Assembly (NCBI GenBank): GCA_004194705.1
Contig: SADC01001182.1
Location: 372,001 to 436,000, forward strand
Source of the DNA: Ditylenchus dipsaci
Taxonomy: Eukaryota; Nematoda; Chromadorea; Rhabditida; Anguinidae
DNA: 64,000 nt
Direction: 5' to 3'
This document shows positions 31,860 through 43,767 of this stretch, in pieces. The notes beneath the pieces were generated by a model, which saw only the letters and a program-made list of their open reading frames with translations, made no database searches and was not told the DNA's origin. The position numbers and the translations under genes were made by a program. Every line of letters starts with the position of its first letter. The stretch's first letter is position 1.

Positions 31860-33270
31860 CTTTCCAAATCCTAAAAACATGTTTTCTATCGTTCTAAGCA
31901 TGTTTTATTGACTTATTAATGGTTTAAACGTGATTCCGGATGAAGGTCACATTGTGCACTGCGGCCACAACTTTTTCAGATTTTTTGAAAGAAAAATTCA
32001 AGCAAAAGGGCAAAACTATAAGTTTTTCGCAAAATTAAGACTAATTAAATTAAAAGAATTGACTTTTAGAATTTATCGAATTAAAAAAAACCGAGAAATC
32101 TCAGTTTTTGTAGGCAAATTTTTTAAAAGCCGCGAGATTTTCATTAGTCGGTCGAATCGGCCGAATTTCAGGCCTCCATATAAGCCAGAACCAACGTGAC
32201 TATTTGAGTCTTAGAAAAATTTGTTAATGTTTTCTCCACCAATTCGCATTTTTCTGCATAGACACAAAAGTAACCAGATTGGACTCTTCACCAACCTTAG
32301 AAAAGTATAAGTCGACACACAAAATCCAAAGGTTTTTTCCCCAACCTCTCCAAGAAATTTCAACACAATTTCATCAGTGACTAACTACTTTACTTTCTCT
32401 ATTTTCACTTTTATCTCTGATCATAGTTGTGTGTTTACAAATTAGAGACTCATAGTTGAGAAGAATAAGCAATTGCTCAGTTTTTGATGTTTTCGTTGTA
32501 TCACCATCTTTTCTTGTAAAAGATGGAAAACTTTTGTGAAGCAAATGACTGTTTCAAACAGGTCTCAAATACAATTCTTGCATTTTGTTTTGCAGCGTAA
32601 AATAGTTTAAAAGTGTGGATGTTTTTAGTTTGGAATCAAATTTGCCGCTTATTTTTTGAAAAATGACATGCCCGTAAAAATGACAGAAAGTACCTCATAT
32701 GAATTTTTTAATTTTTTTTACTCTAATCAAATTCGAATTTTTCTTTTGATTCTTAGTATACGGTTGTGTGCGAAGTATCGCATCGTAATCATTGCGAATT
32801 CTTGGACCAGACTGGACAATTATAAGTTTTAAAAGGTTTCGAAAATTGAGATGAAAATGTGTCTGACACCAGGCGGGAACGAACCCAAGATGTTTTGTGA
32901 TGTATTTTCTTAAAAAGCTGCTTAAAAATAGCCAAAACATAATTTTTTCAAAGTATTTTCACGAAAACTATGTTTGCTGCCATTTTAAATTAGATACTTG
33001 ACGTTTTTCAATCTTTTTCAAGTTTTATCATCTTGAAAATTGCTATTCTTTTATTTATTATTCACCTGTCCAAACAATCGATTCGGTCAACACTCCAAAA
33101 AAGTTTTTATTTCTTGTGATAGACGTCTATTCATTATAGAGTAGAAGCAAAGCAGCAGGCTCTGGGGATTTGCCACTCTCAGCTACACCCAGCTGTCCCC
33201 AATTCAATCGATGGACATGTCACACTAGCTGTCCTGATTGAGAAAACAGCATACTTGACTTCCTTGTTCC
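31860..33270. other. No gene seen
   Basis: AT-rich sequence with short ORFs and no clear repeat partners. A GGCGGGAACGAACCC phrase at about 32873 resembles the interior of the 25476-25917 MITE. Confidence 0.4.
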
Positions 33271-33279
33271 TTTGTTATA

Positions 33280-34490
33280 CAGTCAACCTTTAATTTAACG
33301 TCACCCCTGGATCCATTTGGTTGGTTAAATCTAGTGAAGCAGACCTTTGATTTAATATCACCTCGATTTAACGTAACCCTAAGGCCGATCCCTTATAAAG
33401 AGCATACCCTCGATTTAATGTCACCTGGTATATTTTAGATGTTCGTATTCGATAACTTTGCCCATTTTTGTTTTTCTGCTTGGTTACACTGTCTGATTAG
33501 TAAAAGCATGAGAGCATTAGTATTCTGTTATGAAAAGTTTTACCGCATACCTTTGTTTTTAGATATTTTACCATGAGCACTCCTCGCAAGCGATGCGCAA
33601 TTTCTCTGAAAGAGAAAAAAGCTATAATCGAAGAGTATGAAAAACAACAATCAGTCGACTTTAGCGAAACGATTTGATCTTCTAAGAACTACAATCCGCG
33701 GAATTCTTATTCAAAAAATTGAAGTATTGACAGCAATCGACCGTGGAAGCAGCGCAAAACGAACTCATCTCCAGTCAGGAAAACATGATCAGTTGGAGGA
33801 AGCTTTCGTGGTTTGGCACAAGCAAATTCGGAGTAAAAACTTTCCAATAAGTGGAGATCGCTTGAAGGTGAATATATTTATTCATTAATCGTGTTAATTT
33901 ATCTTTTTGTTTTAATAAAAGTTGCTGGCGATCGAAGCTCAGTTCGGAATAGTCGAATTTGAGGCAAGCAAAAGATAGCTAGAAAAGGGAAAGGGATGGA
34001 GAAGAGGGATGGGAAGGAAGAAAAGTAAAAAGCGAATTACCGTGCTTGTATGTGCTAACATGTCTGGCACTGAAAAACTTCCGCTGTTGGTAATTGGAAA
34101 ATTAGCTAAGTCCCGCTTCTTAAAAAAGGAAGGGTGCCGGTGGATTACGAAGCAAATCGAAAATTATGGATGACAGATAATTGATAAGCTTCAGATTAAC
34201 GTAAATTTTGACTGCTCTTTAGCATCACTTTCGAAGAAAAGTTGAAGAAGTGGGACAGAAAGCTCAAAAGGGACAACCGAAAAATTCTGCTCTATCTAGA
34301 CAATTGCAGCGCCCATCCGAAAAACGTCATGCTGAATAACATCAAAATAATGTTTTTTTCTTCTGAACACCACTGCAGTCTCTCAGGTTATTTGTTTTTT
34401 GCAATATTTTTCCCATCGCGCAGCTTATTAGAAAGCTTTTCGGACCAAATTTGACTCTTTGCTTGGACTATCTATATAATTCGAATTGAG
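33280..34490 (+). pseudogene. Decayed pogo/Tigger transposon and transposase
   Basis: A left end (TA, then CAGTCAACCTTTAATTTAACG) is followed by an ORF from ATG 33573: RKRCAISLKEKKAIIEEYEK (CENP-B-type HTH), then after a frameshift LAKRFDLLRTTIRGIL and a CENPB-type second DNA-binding domain (EEAFVVWHKQIRSKNFPISG). An intron-like gap leads to KLLAIEAQFG. Later VTVLVCANMSGTEKLPLLVIGK and KILLYLDNCSAHP carry DDE-superfamily core motifs, including the second Asp (34298). Stops and frameshifts are frequent, and I find no right end. Confidence 0.85.
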
Positions 34491-34615
34491 ATCTGCCTTG
34501 AAAGACCAAAAAGGTAGAAATCGAAAAAACTTTTTTTTAAATGGAGGTTTGGAGTAAGTGCAATGAAAGGTTAGTCAAGTTTTATCATTTCTTCGAATCA
34601 AATCGTAAAAACAAC

Positions 34616-34825
34616 TCGACCCTGGCAGTGATCCAAATTGTAATCTTTGGCTCCGTAAACCACACGCTTAAAGGCAAAGTAATAACTGACATTATTGTTC
34701 TGCATTTGTTCTCTGCCTTCAGTGTTTGTAAACAACAAATTTTCCCAGCTGAAAAAACATATTTTCTCCATTTAATTTTTTCTATAAGACCCACCTAATC
34801 GGCTCTAAAAGACTTACCTCAGCAA
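34616..34825 (-). repeat. tRNA-Arg pseudogene with conserved upstream flank
   Basis: 34616-34672 matches the tRNA at 38476-38548 (GGTTTACGGAGCCAAAGATT kept) but the T arm and acceptor are damaged. Sequence to the right (TATTGTTCTGCATTTGTTCTC...TTTGTAAACAACAAATTTTC) matches the upstream flank of the intact tRNA and preserves the empty site of the 38619-40553 insertion. Confidence 0.7.
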
Positions 34826-35664
34826 TTTGCCATGGTCCAATTTGGTCAATCTTTTTCGCCATCAAATGTCTTACATCCTTCTAGGAGGTGATATTTGATC
34901 ATTGCAGTGACGAAAACGAGAAAAAAAAACACGAAAAATAGTTAAGCTATGTCAGCAATTCCAAAAGTCAGCTAAAAAAATTCCGAAATGAATCTGAAAA
35001 AGTTTTAAAATTCCAAAAACATCTTTACAAATAGACCTGAAGTTATGACCCATTTTTGTGAGCCTTATTGTGAGTCTGTGTGATTACATCTCTGCTAAAG
35101 CATCCTCTATTTCCTGCCTGTTAAAAAGCAAGACAACTGGCTTGGCTTGACTTTTCCCTCCCTTTGCACAAAAGAAGCGGCAGGAGAAAATTGGAAAATT
35201 TGAAAAGAGCCAAAAAGCATCTATCTCCTTGAGTGCAACTTGGGGGGGGGGGATGGGAAGTCCAGGAGAATCAAACGACTGGAGCACCAATATGTTTCCA
35301 ATGGAATACTGGCGTTCTTTTATGGCTACTCTCACTTTTGGGGAAGGAGGCTGGTTTGAGCACTTACTTGCAGCAGCAGTTAAACAGCGTAATTGTCTTT
35401 GTTTTATGACTTTTGGACAGAAGTTTTTTCATTCAGTTTTTTTTATTTTTTATTGGTTTGTGTGAGACCGAATTTGAGTTAAAAGCAGAGCTACAGACTC
35501 AAAATTTTGAAAAAAGTACATTCGGCCAAAAAAATTACAAATTAGTCATTTTTCGTCAGAAAATGCCATTTTATCCAGTGCTTATTGATTTTTCAGCACC
35601 AAAAAAGATTTTGACGTAAAATCTCAGAAATAAAAAACATTTCGGGTTCTAAAAAAACAAATCC

Positions 35665-37127
35665 TGGTGCGCAAAACAGATAAATTTATCTGAAGCGATA
35701 ATTTTATCAACCAAATATGATTTTATCTGTCAGATAAAATCTTATCGGTCAGATAAAATTTAATTATTAAAAAAATCAGCAGGCAGTCAACGAATGGGTT
35801 ACAAATTAAGAGTTTTGTGTTGCCACATTCACCCGGTACGTGACAATTTATCACAACGCCGATTTATCACAACGGACAATTTATCACAACTCCTTAAAAA
35901 GGGACAATTTATCACATCAGTCAGAAATGGGACAATTTATCATAACACTGTTAAATCGGACAATTTATCACAATTAGACAAAAAGGGACAATTTATCACA
36001 ACTTTACCATCTGAACTGGCAATCAAATAAAAACTTTATTTTCTCCCAAACCCAAAATCAAACAATGAACTTCATTTTTTTCAACAAACATAACGACAAA
36101 TTTAGCAACAAATTTACTGATCCATAACGATATTGTGGTCTGGCCCTCTCAAATATTCTATCAGATTAGCCCTTGGTAAAGACTCACTTTGCCCAGGATT
36201 CTTCTGTCCACTTCTGCGTAGACCTTCCGGTTCTTCGGTGCTGCGACGTGGTGACCACAATGATGTCGTCTTCAAAAGAAACAAAAGCAGATAAGATCAT
36301 CGGAAGATTAGGGACCACAGGCGCCTATCGGAGCCTTTATAGTATCTTGGAATTTCAATTGGTAGAATATGTTAATCCATCTCATATTCTTCCTGATTAT
36401 CCCTTCATAAGCACCCCTTCCCTCCTGGCTACCCTCTTGCTGGGCACCCCCATCCTGCCTATAAACTCACCGCCCACCCTCCTTCTCGGGTACTTTCCTG
36501 ATGTTTTGGTGAGTTTCCAGGTAGTTCGGGTCCTATCTTCACCCTTTACCCTGCCAACATCCAGTTCACTAAAAAATGCAAATCAATTAGCGAAACATTG
36601 AGCGGAATAAAAATCCAGAGAAAAGAAACGCAAGAAAGGGTCTCTAACAAGAAAAAATAATAAATAATAACTGACAGAAATATTTTCAACCCAAATTTGC
36701 TTGAAATTGTGATAAATTGTCCCTTTTTGTCTGATTGTGATAAATTGTCCGATTTAACAGTGCTGTGATAAATTGTCCCATTTCTGACTGATGTGATAAA
36801 TTGTCCCTTTTTAAGGAGTTGTGATAAATTGTCCGTTGTGATAAATCGGCGTTGTGATAAATCGTCCGTATCCGACATTCACCCTCCCGTAGGAGCCATA
36901 GTGGGGCGCCCGTCCGCCGGGCCCGTCCCCGTCCGGACGGTCCAACAATCGGCTCATCAAATCTGGACGGTCTACTTTTCAGAACATGAAATACCATTTT
37001 CTAAAGCAAATAAAAAACAAGGCGACCGTCCTTATCCGTCCATTCTGGTAGTCGACCGGCCACCACCGTCCAAAAAAATGTTTTTCTCGGTTCAGATAAA
37101 TTTATCTGTTTTGCGCACCACGGTACA
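35665..37127. mobile_element. Inverted-repeat element with TGGTGCGCAAAACAGATAAA ends
   Basis: GGTGCGCAAAACAGATAAAT at 35666 has its exact inverse at about 37096-37126. The interior contains the GACAATTTATC element (35835-36874) and a GC-rich segment (36885-37080; GGACGGTC phrases in both orientations). Probably an older element that received the inner insertion. Confidence 0.6.
35835..36874. mobile_element. MULE-like element with GACAATTTATCACA iterons
   Basis: Flanked by the 10-bp direct repeat ACATTCACCC (35825-35834, 36875-36884). Each arm of about 180 bp holds six to seven copies of GACAATTTATCACAA, each in a different spacer (CTCCTTAAAAAGG, TCAGTCAGAAATGG, CTGTTAAATCG) and mirrored on the other side. 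A 9-10 bp duplication and long iteron-rich TIRs point to the Mutator superfamily. The 0.65-kb interior has no transposase; a minus-strand segment near 36276-36180 ends at a good donor (AAAG|GTGAGT), perhaps captured host exon sequence. Confidence 0.85.
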
Positions 37128-37219
37128 AATCTTTTTAAAAAGTACATTTAGATGCTCTGGTTAAAAGGTAAAAACTTAAGTTTTTCGATGTGAAAACTGA
37201 ATTTTCTGTTGGTTTTAAA

Positions 37220-37300
37220 AAGTTAAAAAAAATATGTATGCTACCAGTGGGATTCGAACTGGGAGGTTTCTGGCAAAAATGCACTGAACATTGCTTTTTT
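37220..37300 (-). repeat. Possible tRNA-derived SINE fragment
   Basis: GTGGGATTCGAACTGGGAGG is an inverted B-box-like sequence. A similar phrase (GGTGGGATTTGAACTAGCGAG) is at about 44836. No A box is clear. Confidence 0.3.
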
Positions 37301-37693
37301 CACATAATATTTATTTCTGACCAGAGAATGTTTGCAAAAAAATTTACAGAATATTTTTTGGCGGGTTTTTAAATCTGTGACTAAAAAAATTATTCTGTGG
37401 TTGTTTTAAAATACTGTGTGGCCAATGAAAAATACCACATTTTTTTCTCTCTTAAAATTGTATTTTTATATGTACTTTGCTTCCTTAGTTTTCCTAGTCC
37501 CTAGAATATCCACAATAGCCCAGATTTGTGAACAGAGGTTTTGAAAGTAGCTGTGAATGTAACTAAAACCAATTGCTTTTTTGTCCGTCTGACGGCCAAA
37601 GTCATTTCTCGGGAGAGCGCACTTTTCCATGTATTTGTCACTACGAAACGGTGCAGTGACCTAGTTGGCTTGTCCCATGGTTGGTACAACAGC

Positions 37694-37827
37694 ACCCCAA
37701 GTGCACCAACTCTTCAAAGAGTATGAGCTCTCTAAGCCTGAAAATGTTTAGAGAAATCATACTCTTCGGGGATCTACGGCTAAAGAGCTCATACTCTTTG
37801 GAGGAGTGAGGAAGTTTGCACTTGGAG
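37694..37827. repeat. Hairpin GAGTATGAGCTCT / AGAGCTCATACTC
   Basis: Inverted arms of about 45 bp, from CAAGTGCACCAACTC to GAGGAGTGAGGAAGTTTGCACTTG. Probably a small MITE. Confidence 0.6.
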
Positions 37828-37959
37828 TTTACGGGTTGGTACACCTTTTTTAGTTTCTGTCTTGCGTTTTGGCGAAGTTAACCGAAAATAACGGTCAACC
37901 AAATAGCCCTAGCTGTCTTACTTTAACACAGTAAAAAGAATAAAAAAAACATCATATAA

Positions 37960-38240
37960 AGCTGTAGAAAACATGTTTTTAGGGCCCAGCTGACCATTTT
38001 CAGAAAGAATTTTGACCGAAAATTGACTTTTTGCCTTGGGGTAAAAAATGCGCGCACTTACTTACTTTAGACATGATTCCGAAAAATACCCTTGACCAAA
38101 AATGCATTCACAAACTCATTTTTGCCAAGTCCTAGTAAGAAAATCAATGAATAAATTTAAAAAATAGGCAATTGAGGTAACCTCCAGTACCCTTTACCTT
38201 GGTCTTCCAAGGCAAAAAGTCTATTTTTGGTCAAAGATTT
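37960..38240. repeat. Interspersed repeat, related to 54340-54780
   Basis: Shares AAATTGACTTTTTGCCTTGG and the GCGCGCACTTACTTACTTTAGACATGATTCCGA unit with 11914-12608, 46155-46455 and 54480-54760. Confidence 0.6.
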
Positions 38241-38465
38241 TTCTTCTTAAAATAGTCGGCGCTAAAAATATATTTTCTACATGTTTTAGATGCTTGATCA
38301 TTCTTCACCACTTTTTGAGTGAAAACCGGTTTAGGCACTCCGGCCGTTTTACTATAGCAAAATATATCAGATCTACAAACCCAGAATTTTTTTTGCGTCG
38401 AAAGGCAAGGGCAAAAAGTTGTTATTGTCCAGGCGCAAAAAGTTTTTTGAAAACGATTTTTCCTT

Positions 38466-38470
38466 AAAAA
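38466..38470 (-). terminator. Pol III terminator of tRNA-Arg
   Basis: TTTTT on the minus strand, five bases after the tRNA 3' end. Confidence 0.8.
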
Positions 38471-38475
38471 GGACA

Positions 38476-38548
38476 CGATCCTGGCAGGAATCGAACCTGC
38501 AATCTTTGGCTCCGTAAACCAACGCGTTATCCATTGCGCCACAGGACC
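38476..38548 (-). tRNA. tRNA-Arg (anticodon ACG)
   Basis: 73 nt with a full cloverleaf. Acceptor GGTCCTG pairs with CAGGATC, G73 is the discriminator, the D arm is GCGC...GCG, and the anticodon arm TTGGT-TTACGGA-GCCAA places ACG at 34-36. The T arm is GCAGG-TTCGATT-CCTGC. The internal promoter boxes (TGGCGCAATGG, GGTTCGATTCC) look intact, and a T5 terminator follows. A34 would be edited to inosine to read CGU, CGC and CGA. No intron. A damaged relative with the same upstream flank is at 34616. Confidence 0.95.
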
Positions 38549-38618
38549 ACACACCCATATGTTATCTAATCATTAATATTGTTGTTCTGCATTTTTTCTC
38601 TCACTTCAATCTTTGTAA

Positions 38619-40553
38619 AGGCGAAAACACAATGAGGAGGCAGCATCCTCAATCAGATTCCTCAAACAGCACCCACAATCTGTTTTAGACTCCACACTCT
38701 GTTCATAATGAGGTGGCAGCATCCACAGTCAGCCTCCGCAAACAGCATCCGCAAACAGAATTCTTATTGAGGTTCTGGGTAGCTAGGGGAGCCCACAAGC
38801 CAAGATCTAAACAGAAAAAAAGATACATTTACTATTTTTTACTTTAAAACTTCGTAGTATTTTAAACGCGCTACGCGCGTCGTACTGGTGCTAGATGGCC
38901 GCTCAAAGCGGCCATAATTTCACAACAAAATATGCTTTTTATTCAACGATTTGTCTTGTACCTTTGAATATCAGTAATGACATCTTATCCGATTTTTGGT
39001 ATATCTAACCCAGCCCGGGATATCATGCCATTTTCAGGACATCTAACTTAGGCTGGGGTATATCCCAGCTTTCAGAACATCTAACCAAGCTTGGAAAATT
39101 ACACCCATTTTCAAGACATCTAACCCAGTGTGGCATGTCATATCCAGTCCAATTCCGACAATTATTTAAATTATAAATGCAAATTATTCTAGGAGCTTGA
39201 AGTTATAATTCATCAAAACTCTATATACATTGTGTTCAATATCAAAAATTGTGTAAAAGGGTGATCTTCGACTATTATCGACTATTTGCTTTGAAAATTA
39301 AAATTTATAATTTTTGCGCCAATTTTATTCTTAAATGCTAAAAAAGTCAAAATTCTGTCTAAAATTCTAAAAAAGTTTGTTGTAAATGTTTTTCAGCGCA
39401 AAAAGTTGCCCTAGAAACACGACTCATCTATGTTTACCATCGAGACAAATTTTTTTTGGCACGAATTCAAATTCGCGCCTAAATTCAAAATTTTTGAATT
39501 TTTTCACTGAGTTGCAATTTTGTCACATTGACATTTTTTATTTCCACTGATCGTTTTGGCCAGGACTTTTATTTGTTTTGCAGCTGAGATGTTCCAGTTG
39601 TGCCTTTTGCTCAGTCCAGCTCCTTAAAAATTTCGGAAGACCCTCAAAAAATCCAAAAACCAAAAAAAATTTTGCCCTGAAAAATTGGAAAAAAAAAGTT
39701 GAGCTAAAAAAATTTTTCCGAACTCCCCATAAAAAGTTACTCGAGAGATGTGCAAAAATTTTCTGAAAAAAGTGCCCGGGACACCGGAGGATTTGAAGTA
39801 ATTTGGGCTAGTTTGAGTTGATTTTTATGGTGTATGGTGATTCGAAGTGGTTTAGGGTAATTTGGGGTGATTATGGTGCTTTGGGGTGATTTTAGATGGT
39901 TTTGAGTAATTTGGGGTGGTTTGGGTGGTTTTTGGTGATTTGTAATGGTTTGGCGAGATTTTGGGTGGTTTGGACTAATTTGGGGTGGTTTGGGATTGTT
40001 TTCTGGAAATATTGGTGGTTTGGCGTGATTCGAGATAGTTTTAGGTAATTTGGGGTGGTTTGGGTGTCCTTTGGCGACTTGTGATGGTTTAAGGCAATAT
40101 GGGATGGTTTGGGGTAATTTGGGTGATTTGGAGTAATTAGGAATTTTTCTTGTTGGTTTTGGGTGTTTGAACTTGAAAAAACTTTCAAACAAGCATATCA
40201 GGCTCACAAGACATGACAGAGTTAAAAAATCTGAACGAAAAGGAAGAAAACAAGGGCCAATTATGGTATTTTTTTGGAGTGAGGAGTCTGATTGAGGAGT
40301 CTGATTACTCACTCAGCATCCGCAGAATCAGCATCCTCAATCAGACTCTTCAATCCCTATTGTGAACAGAGTGTGGAGGCTTAAACAGATTGCTGATGCT
40401 GCTTGCGGATTCTGTTTCCTCATTGTAAACACTACAGGGTGAGGATGCTGTTTGCGGATGCTAAACCCGGATGAAGAGTGAAGATGCTAAAGTGTTCACA
40501 ATGAGTAGTCTGTTTTAGCATCCGCAAACAGACTCCTCATTGTGTTTTCGCCT
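38619..40553. mobile_element. PIF/Harbinger-type element with TAA duplication, upstream of tRNA-Arg
   Basis: Ends AGGCGAAAACACAATGAGG and its inverse, flanked by TAA (38616-38618, 40554-40556). The paralogous locus near 34733 preserves the uninterrupted sequence TTTGTAAACAACAAATTT, directly confirming insertion with a 3-bp duplication. Subterminal arms repeat GCATCCGCAAACAGA and GCATCCTCAATCAGA. The interior has ATCTAACCCAG.C repeats (39000-39150) and a G/T-rich block but no transposase. Confidence 0.88.
39780..40165. repeat. G/T-rich degenerate satellite, GGTTTGGGGTGATTT
   Basis: About 30 imperfect copies of a unit of roughly 11-14 bp (TTTGGGGTGGTTTGGGTGATT) with strong strand asymmetry: G and T on the plus strand. 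The reverse strand gives a Pro/Asn/His-rich open frame that is almost surely not a gene. The G runs could form quadruplexes. Confidence 0.75.
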
Positions 40554-40614
40554 TAAACAACAAATTTTTCAGCTGAAAAAAAACATATTTTTTCCACCCC
40601 AACCCAAACTTTTT

Positions 40615-42790
40615 TCCCAGTTGATGGTGAGAACTCCAGGGTTCAACCCAATTGTTTTTCTGATGTTCGCTGTGTTTAATTGCCGCTAGTATATGCAGAT
40701 GGCTGGCCTAATGCTGGCTAATGGGTTATACAACCAACCCAGGCTGCCACACCGCTCCCCTTTTTTTGGTGGTGGTGGTAGCTGAGTGCTTAGCAGTATT
40801 ATTATTTAAACATTTATGTGGTGGAGAAGCAGGTGGATGGCCTACATTGCTGCACCTTGCTTTCAAGGCGATGATTGAAGTAGAAGTATATATTTTTTTC
40901 TCACTTCTTCTTCTTCTTTTTTATATAGCAGGTGTTTTTTGGCCTTTTTGATGGATTTTAGTGTTAAAAATGATTGATGTATCTCTTAGGCTTTCTGATG
41001 TTTTTGTCAAAAGTTTTTTTAGATTTTTTGTAATTTTTTTGATCCTGCAAAAAACTGGGATTTTCCTATAATTTTCACTTTTTTCTTATATTATGGCAGA
41101 ATTTTATTTTGAAATTTTCCAGTAAGCAAATGAGGTAATTCTGATACCTACCACTTTTCATTAAAAATATCCCACCTTTTTGTTTTTAAATCTCTCGCCC
41201 AATTATCAAAATTCATTTTTAAATTTTTTTCCATAAACTTGATTTAATTTTCATATAACATGTAGCCCAAGAATTTAGCTTTAAAACAGGACTTCCAACA
41301 GTCCTTTATTTAAATATTTGTCCTTTATTAGGGATCTCAAATCTTTAGAAATTTTGAGATCTCACGTCAAAATCTTTATTTTTGGCACTCAAAGTCCAAC
41401 AAGCACTGGATAGTATGGCACTTTTTGACCAAATGTCCTCTATTTTATGAAAATGTCCTTTATTTTGAAATTTTGATTTGGAAGCCCTGCTTTAAAATGA
41501 TCTATCAAAATTTACTGAAAAATTTTAAAAATTTAAAAGATTTAGAGATTTGGAAAAAGGGATTTTTTGTTCAGGTTTCTCTATTCAAATTCCTAAATCT
41601 CCCAATTTTTCGAAATTGTTCAATAAAGTTTGAGAACTCATTAGAAAGCTAAGATCCAGAGCTACATGATGGTGTAAAAATATAAAAATATATATGTTTT
41701 ATAAGAAGGTGAAAAATGGGTTCAGTTAATGCCTGGGCAAAATCCTTTTGATAAATTTCTTGGGTAATTTATTTGGGAAAAATGTTTTTTATAAGATTGC
41801 ATCAGCTATCTACTGCATGTTGATAACTGTAGAGTTTCTAGTATATTATACGAGAAATTCTAAAGTTATTAACGTACAGTTATCGACATGGAAAAAATGA
41901 CTCAGAATGATAACTGTACGTCGACAACTGTATAATCTCTCGTAAAAAAAGAGTTCGCTCGATTTCTAATATATCAGGCAAAATTAGATTCTGCCCTTAA
42001 ATACCGGACAATTTCTCGTTGGCCAGTCTTAGCAAAAAAAATAAATTTTAAAAGTTAGGCTGGATATTTACAATGAAAAGGCGGGATTTTTTATATCAAT
42101 TAAATACAATAGTAATTGAATGTAGCGATGATCACAAGGCAGAGCCCCACCATGTCCGGGTACAACATCGAAGTAAAATCTTGGTCTAAAACTAGACTGA
42201 ATCAATCATTCCATACTGGTCATTGGCAGATGGTTCGGAACCGCCAAAAAATTTATGACCCCTGTTTATATCTGTAGGTTGATGTGTTGTTGCGAAAAAC
42301 CACTCTATTTTTGCAAAAGAAAAGAAGAAGAAAATGTGGAGACAGATACAGAGATGGCGAAAAAAATCAACACACACCTTGGTTATATTGATTTGTTATG
42401 GGGTGGTGTTGGTTGGTTTGGTGACACTAGCCAGTGACTCAACAAAATTTGTCTTTTTCCTTTTTTGTTGTCGTTTTTTATAACTTTCTTGTGCAACAAG
42501 GTTTTATGACCAGTCTTGTGTGTGGAGTCTTTTATGGGTTTGCGATTTGCTATTCTTACTCAAGGTTCACTATTTTTACTAATTTTTTTGTGGACTTTAC
42601 CCTATTTTTGTAGCAAAGGCCCTACCTTCGTTCAAAATTTTGTTCATTATATTTTCAGCCCCATTTTTGGCATTTGTCTTAACAAATAGGCATATCTTAT
42701 AGCCAGGGGTATTTGCCGTAATCTCGTCTATTGGTTTTTTTGATTATAGTTAACCACAGGATAAGCCAGCGTAGGTTAGGACGAACTCGA
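40615..42790. other. No gene supported
   Basis: AT-rich DNA with short ORFs. A palindromic patch at 41828-41960 (CAGTTATCGACATGG / GATAACTGTACGTCGAC) may be a degraded MITE. A short hydrophobic ORF at 40721-40951 lacks any family signature. Phrases such as ATGTCCTCTATTTTATG near 41433 recur in inverse near 55180-55350 (AAATAAAGGACA). Confidence 0.4.
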
Positions 42791-42799
42791 AGAGACATA

Positions 42800-43045
42800 T
42801 CGTATTTACTCTTATAGTAGCCCCGGGCTACTAATTTTCAACACACCGAAAATCGGAAAATTCGAGGTCTATCTCCAGATTTTTGAGTGAAAATCCAAAC
42901 TCTAAAAAACAGAACCGGTAAAGCTCGTGGGAGATAAGAAAATGCAATACAGAGCTTTTTAAAATATTGACTCTGCTCCGAAATGCAGACCCTCGAAGTT
43001 AAAGGGGCTAAATTAGATGGGAGGCTACTATTAGAGTGAATACGG
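42800..43045. mobile_element. pogo-type MITE (CCGTATTTACTC ends)
   Basis: Ends TCGTATTTACTCTTATAGTAG and GGCTACTATTAGAGTGAATACGG, with TA on both sides (42798-42799, 43046-43047). The ends match the pogo transposon at 46475-48609. Confidence 0.85.
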
Positions 43046-43133
43046 TAGTTTGCGGAAGCCGGTTAACCAGCAGCCAGGATTGTATTATCCAAAAGATACA
43101 GTAAAGTTGGTTCAATGACTGGAAAATTCTGCG

Positions 43134-43524
43134 GCGGACTGTACTAAAGGTTGCGTCTGGTCTCAAATTTTATACTGATTACGTTGGCGCTGAAAACTTT
43201 TCAAAATTTTAACTCTGCGCCCTCGGACTGGCAAATGTCTGCTGGAAGTGCTAAAAATTGGGTCACTTTTTCAACTCGACTGTGTACCATTTTGTAGCAT
43301 CAAATGTCAGCTTACAAATAAGCCATTTACTTGCAAAATATAAAATGAGTAAGTTGAGATACAGTCATTTTAGTAAAAAGACCCAATTTTCAGCACTAGC
43401 AGCAGAAATTTGCCAGTCAGATGGTGCAGAAATAAAATTTTAAAAAATTTTTAAGCGCCAACGTAATCATCATAAAATTTGGGCGCTACCGCGCTACCAG
43501 ACGCTACCTTTAGTACAGTCCGCC
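43134..43524. mobile_element. Foldback MITE (GGCGGACTGTACTAAAGGT ends)
   Basis: Terminal GGCGGACTGTACTAAAGG pairs with CCTTTAGTACAGTCCGCC. Inner arms (GCTGAAAA...AAATTGGGTC and inverse) also pair. No duplication identified. Confidence 0.8.
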
Positions 43525-43587
43525 TTCCTGTATCCTGAATAGATATTTGGTCACGGCAAGGAGAAATAGTTTTTTTGGACAGCATAC

Positions 43588-43759
43588 CACGGTTTGCATG
43601 ATCTCACAACATCGTGAGCTCATCCTCATGAGGACCGATTCTCACGTGAGCTCACCTCACGTGAGGAAAGCTTTTTGAAATTCTCACGCAAGCTCATATT
43701 TCATGAGCTCACGTTGTCCTCATCCTCACGCCCGATTATTTTTCCTCACGCAAACCGTG
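43588..43759. mobile_element. hAT MITE with 8-bp duplication CAGCATAC
   Basis: Ends CACGGTTTGC...GCAAACCGTG flanked by CAGCATAC (43580-43587, 43760-43767). The interior is dense CTCACGTGAGCTCA palindromes. Confidence 0.88.
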
Positions 43760-43767
43760 CAGCATAC

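Noticed and set aside
35794..36997. Several ORFs repeating NLSQ/ITT-type peptides
   Set aside because: They are translations of the GACAATTTATCACA iterons in the MULE-like element.
39737..40312. 191-residue minus-strand ORF rich in Pro, Asn and His
   Set aside because: It is the antisense translation of the G/T-rich satellite; the apparent protein repeats are the DNA repeat, and the neighbouring frame is open too.
40721..40951. Hydrophobic 76-residue ORF that could be a membrane protein
   Set aside because: It is produced by T-rich and GGT-rich low-complexity DNA, with no splice signals, homologous pattern or neighbours to support it.
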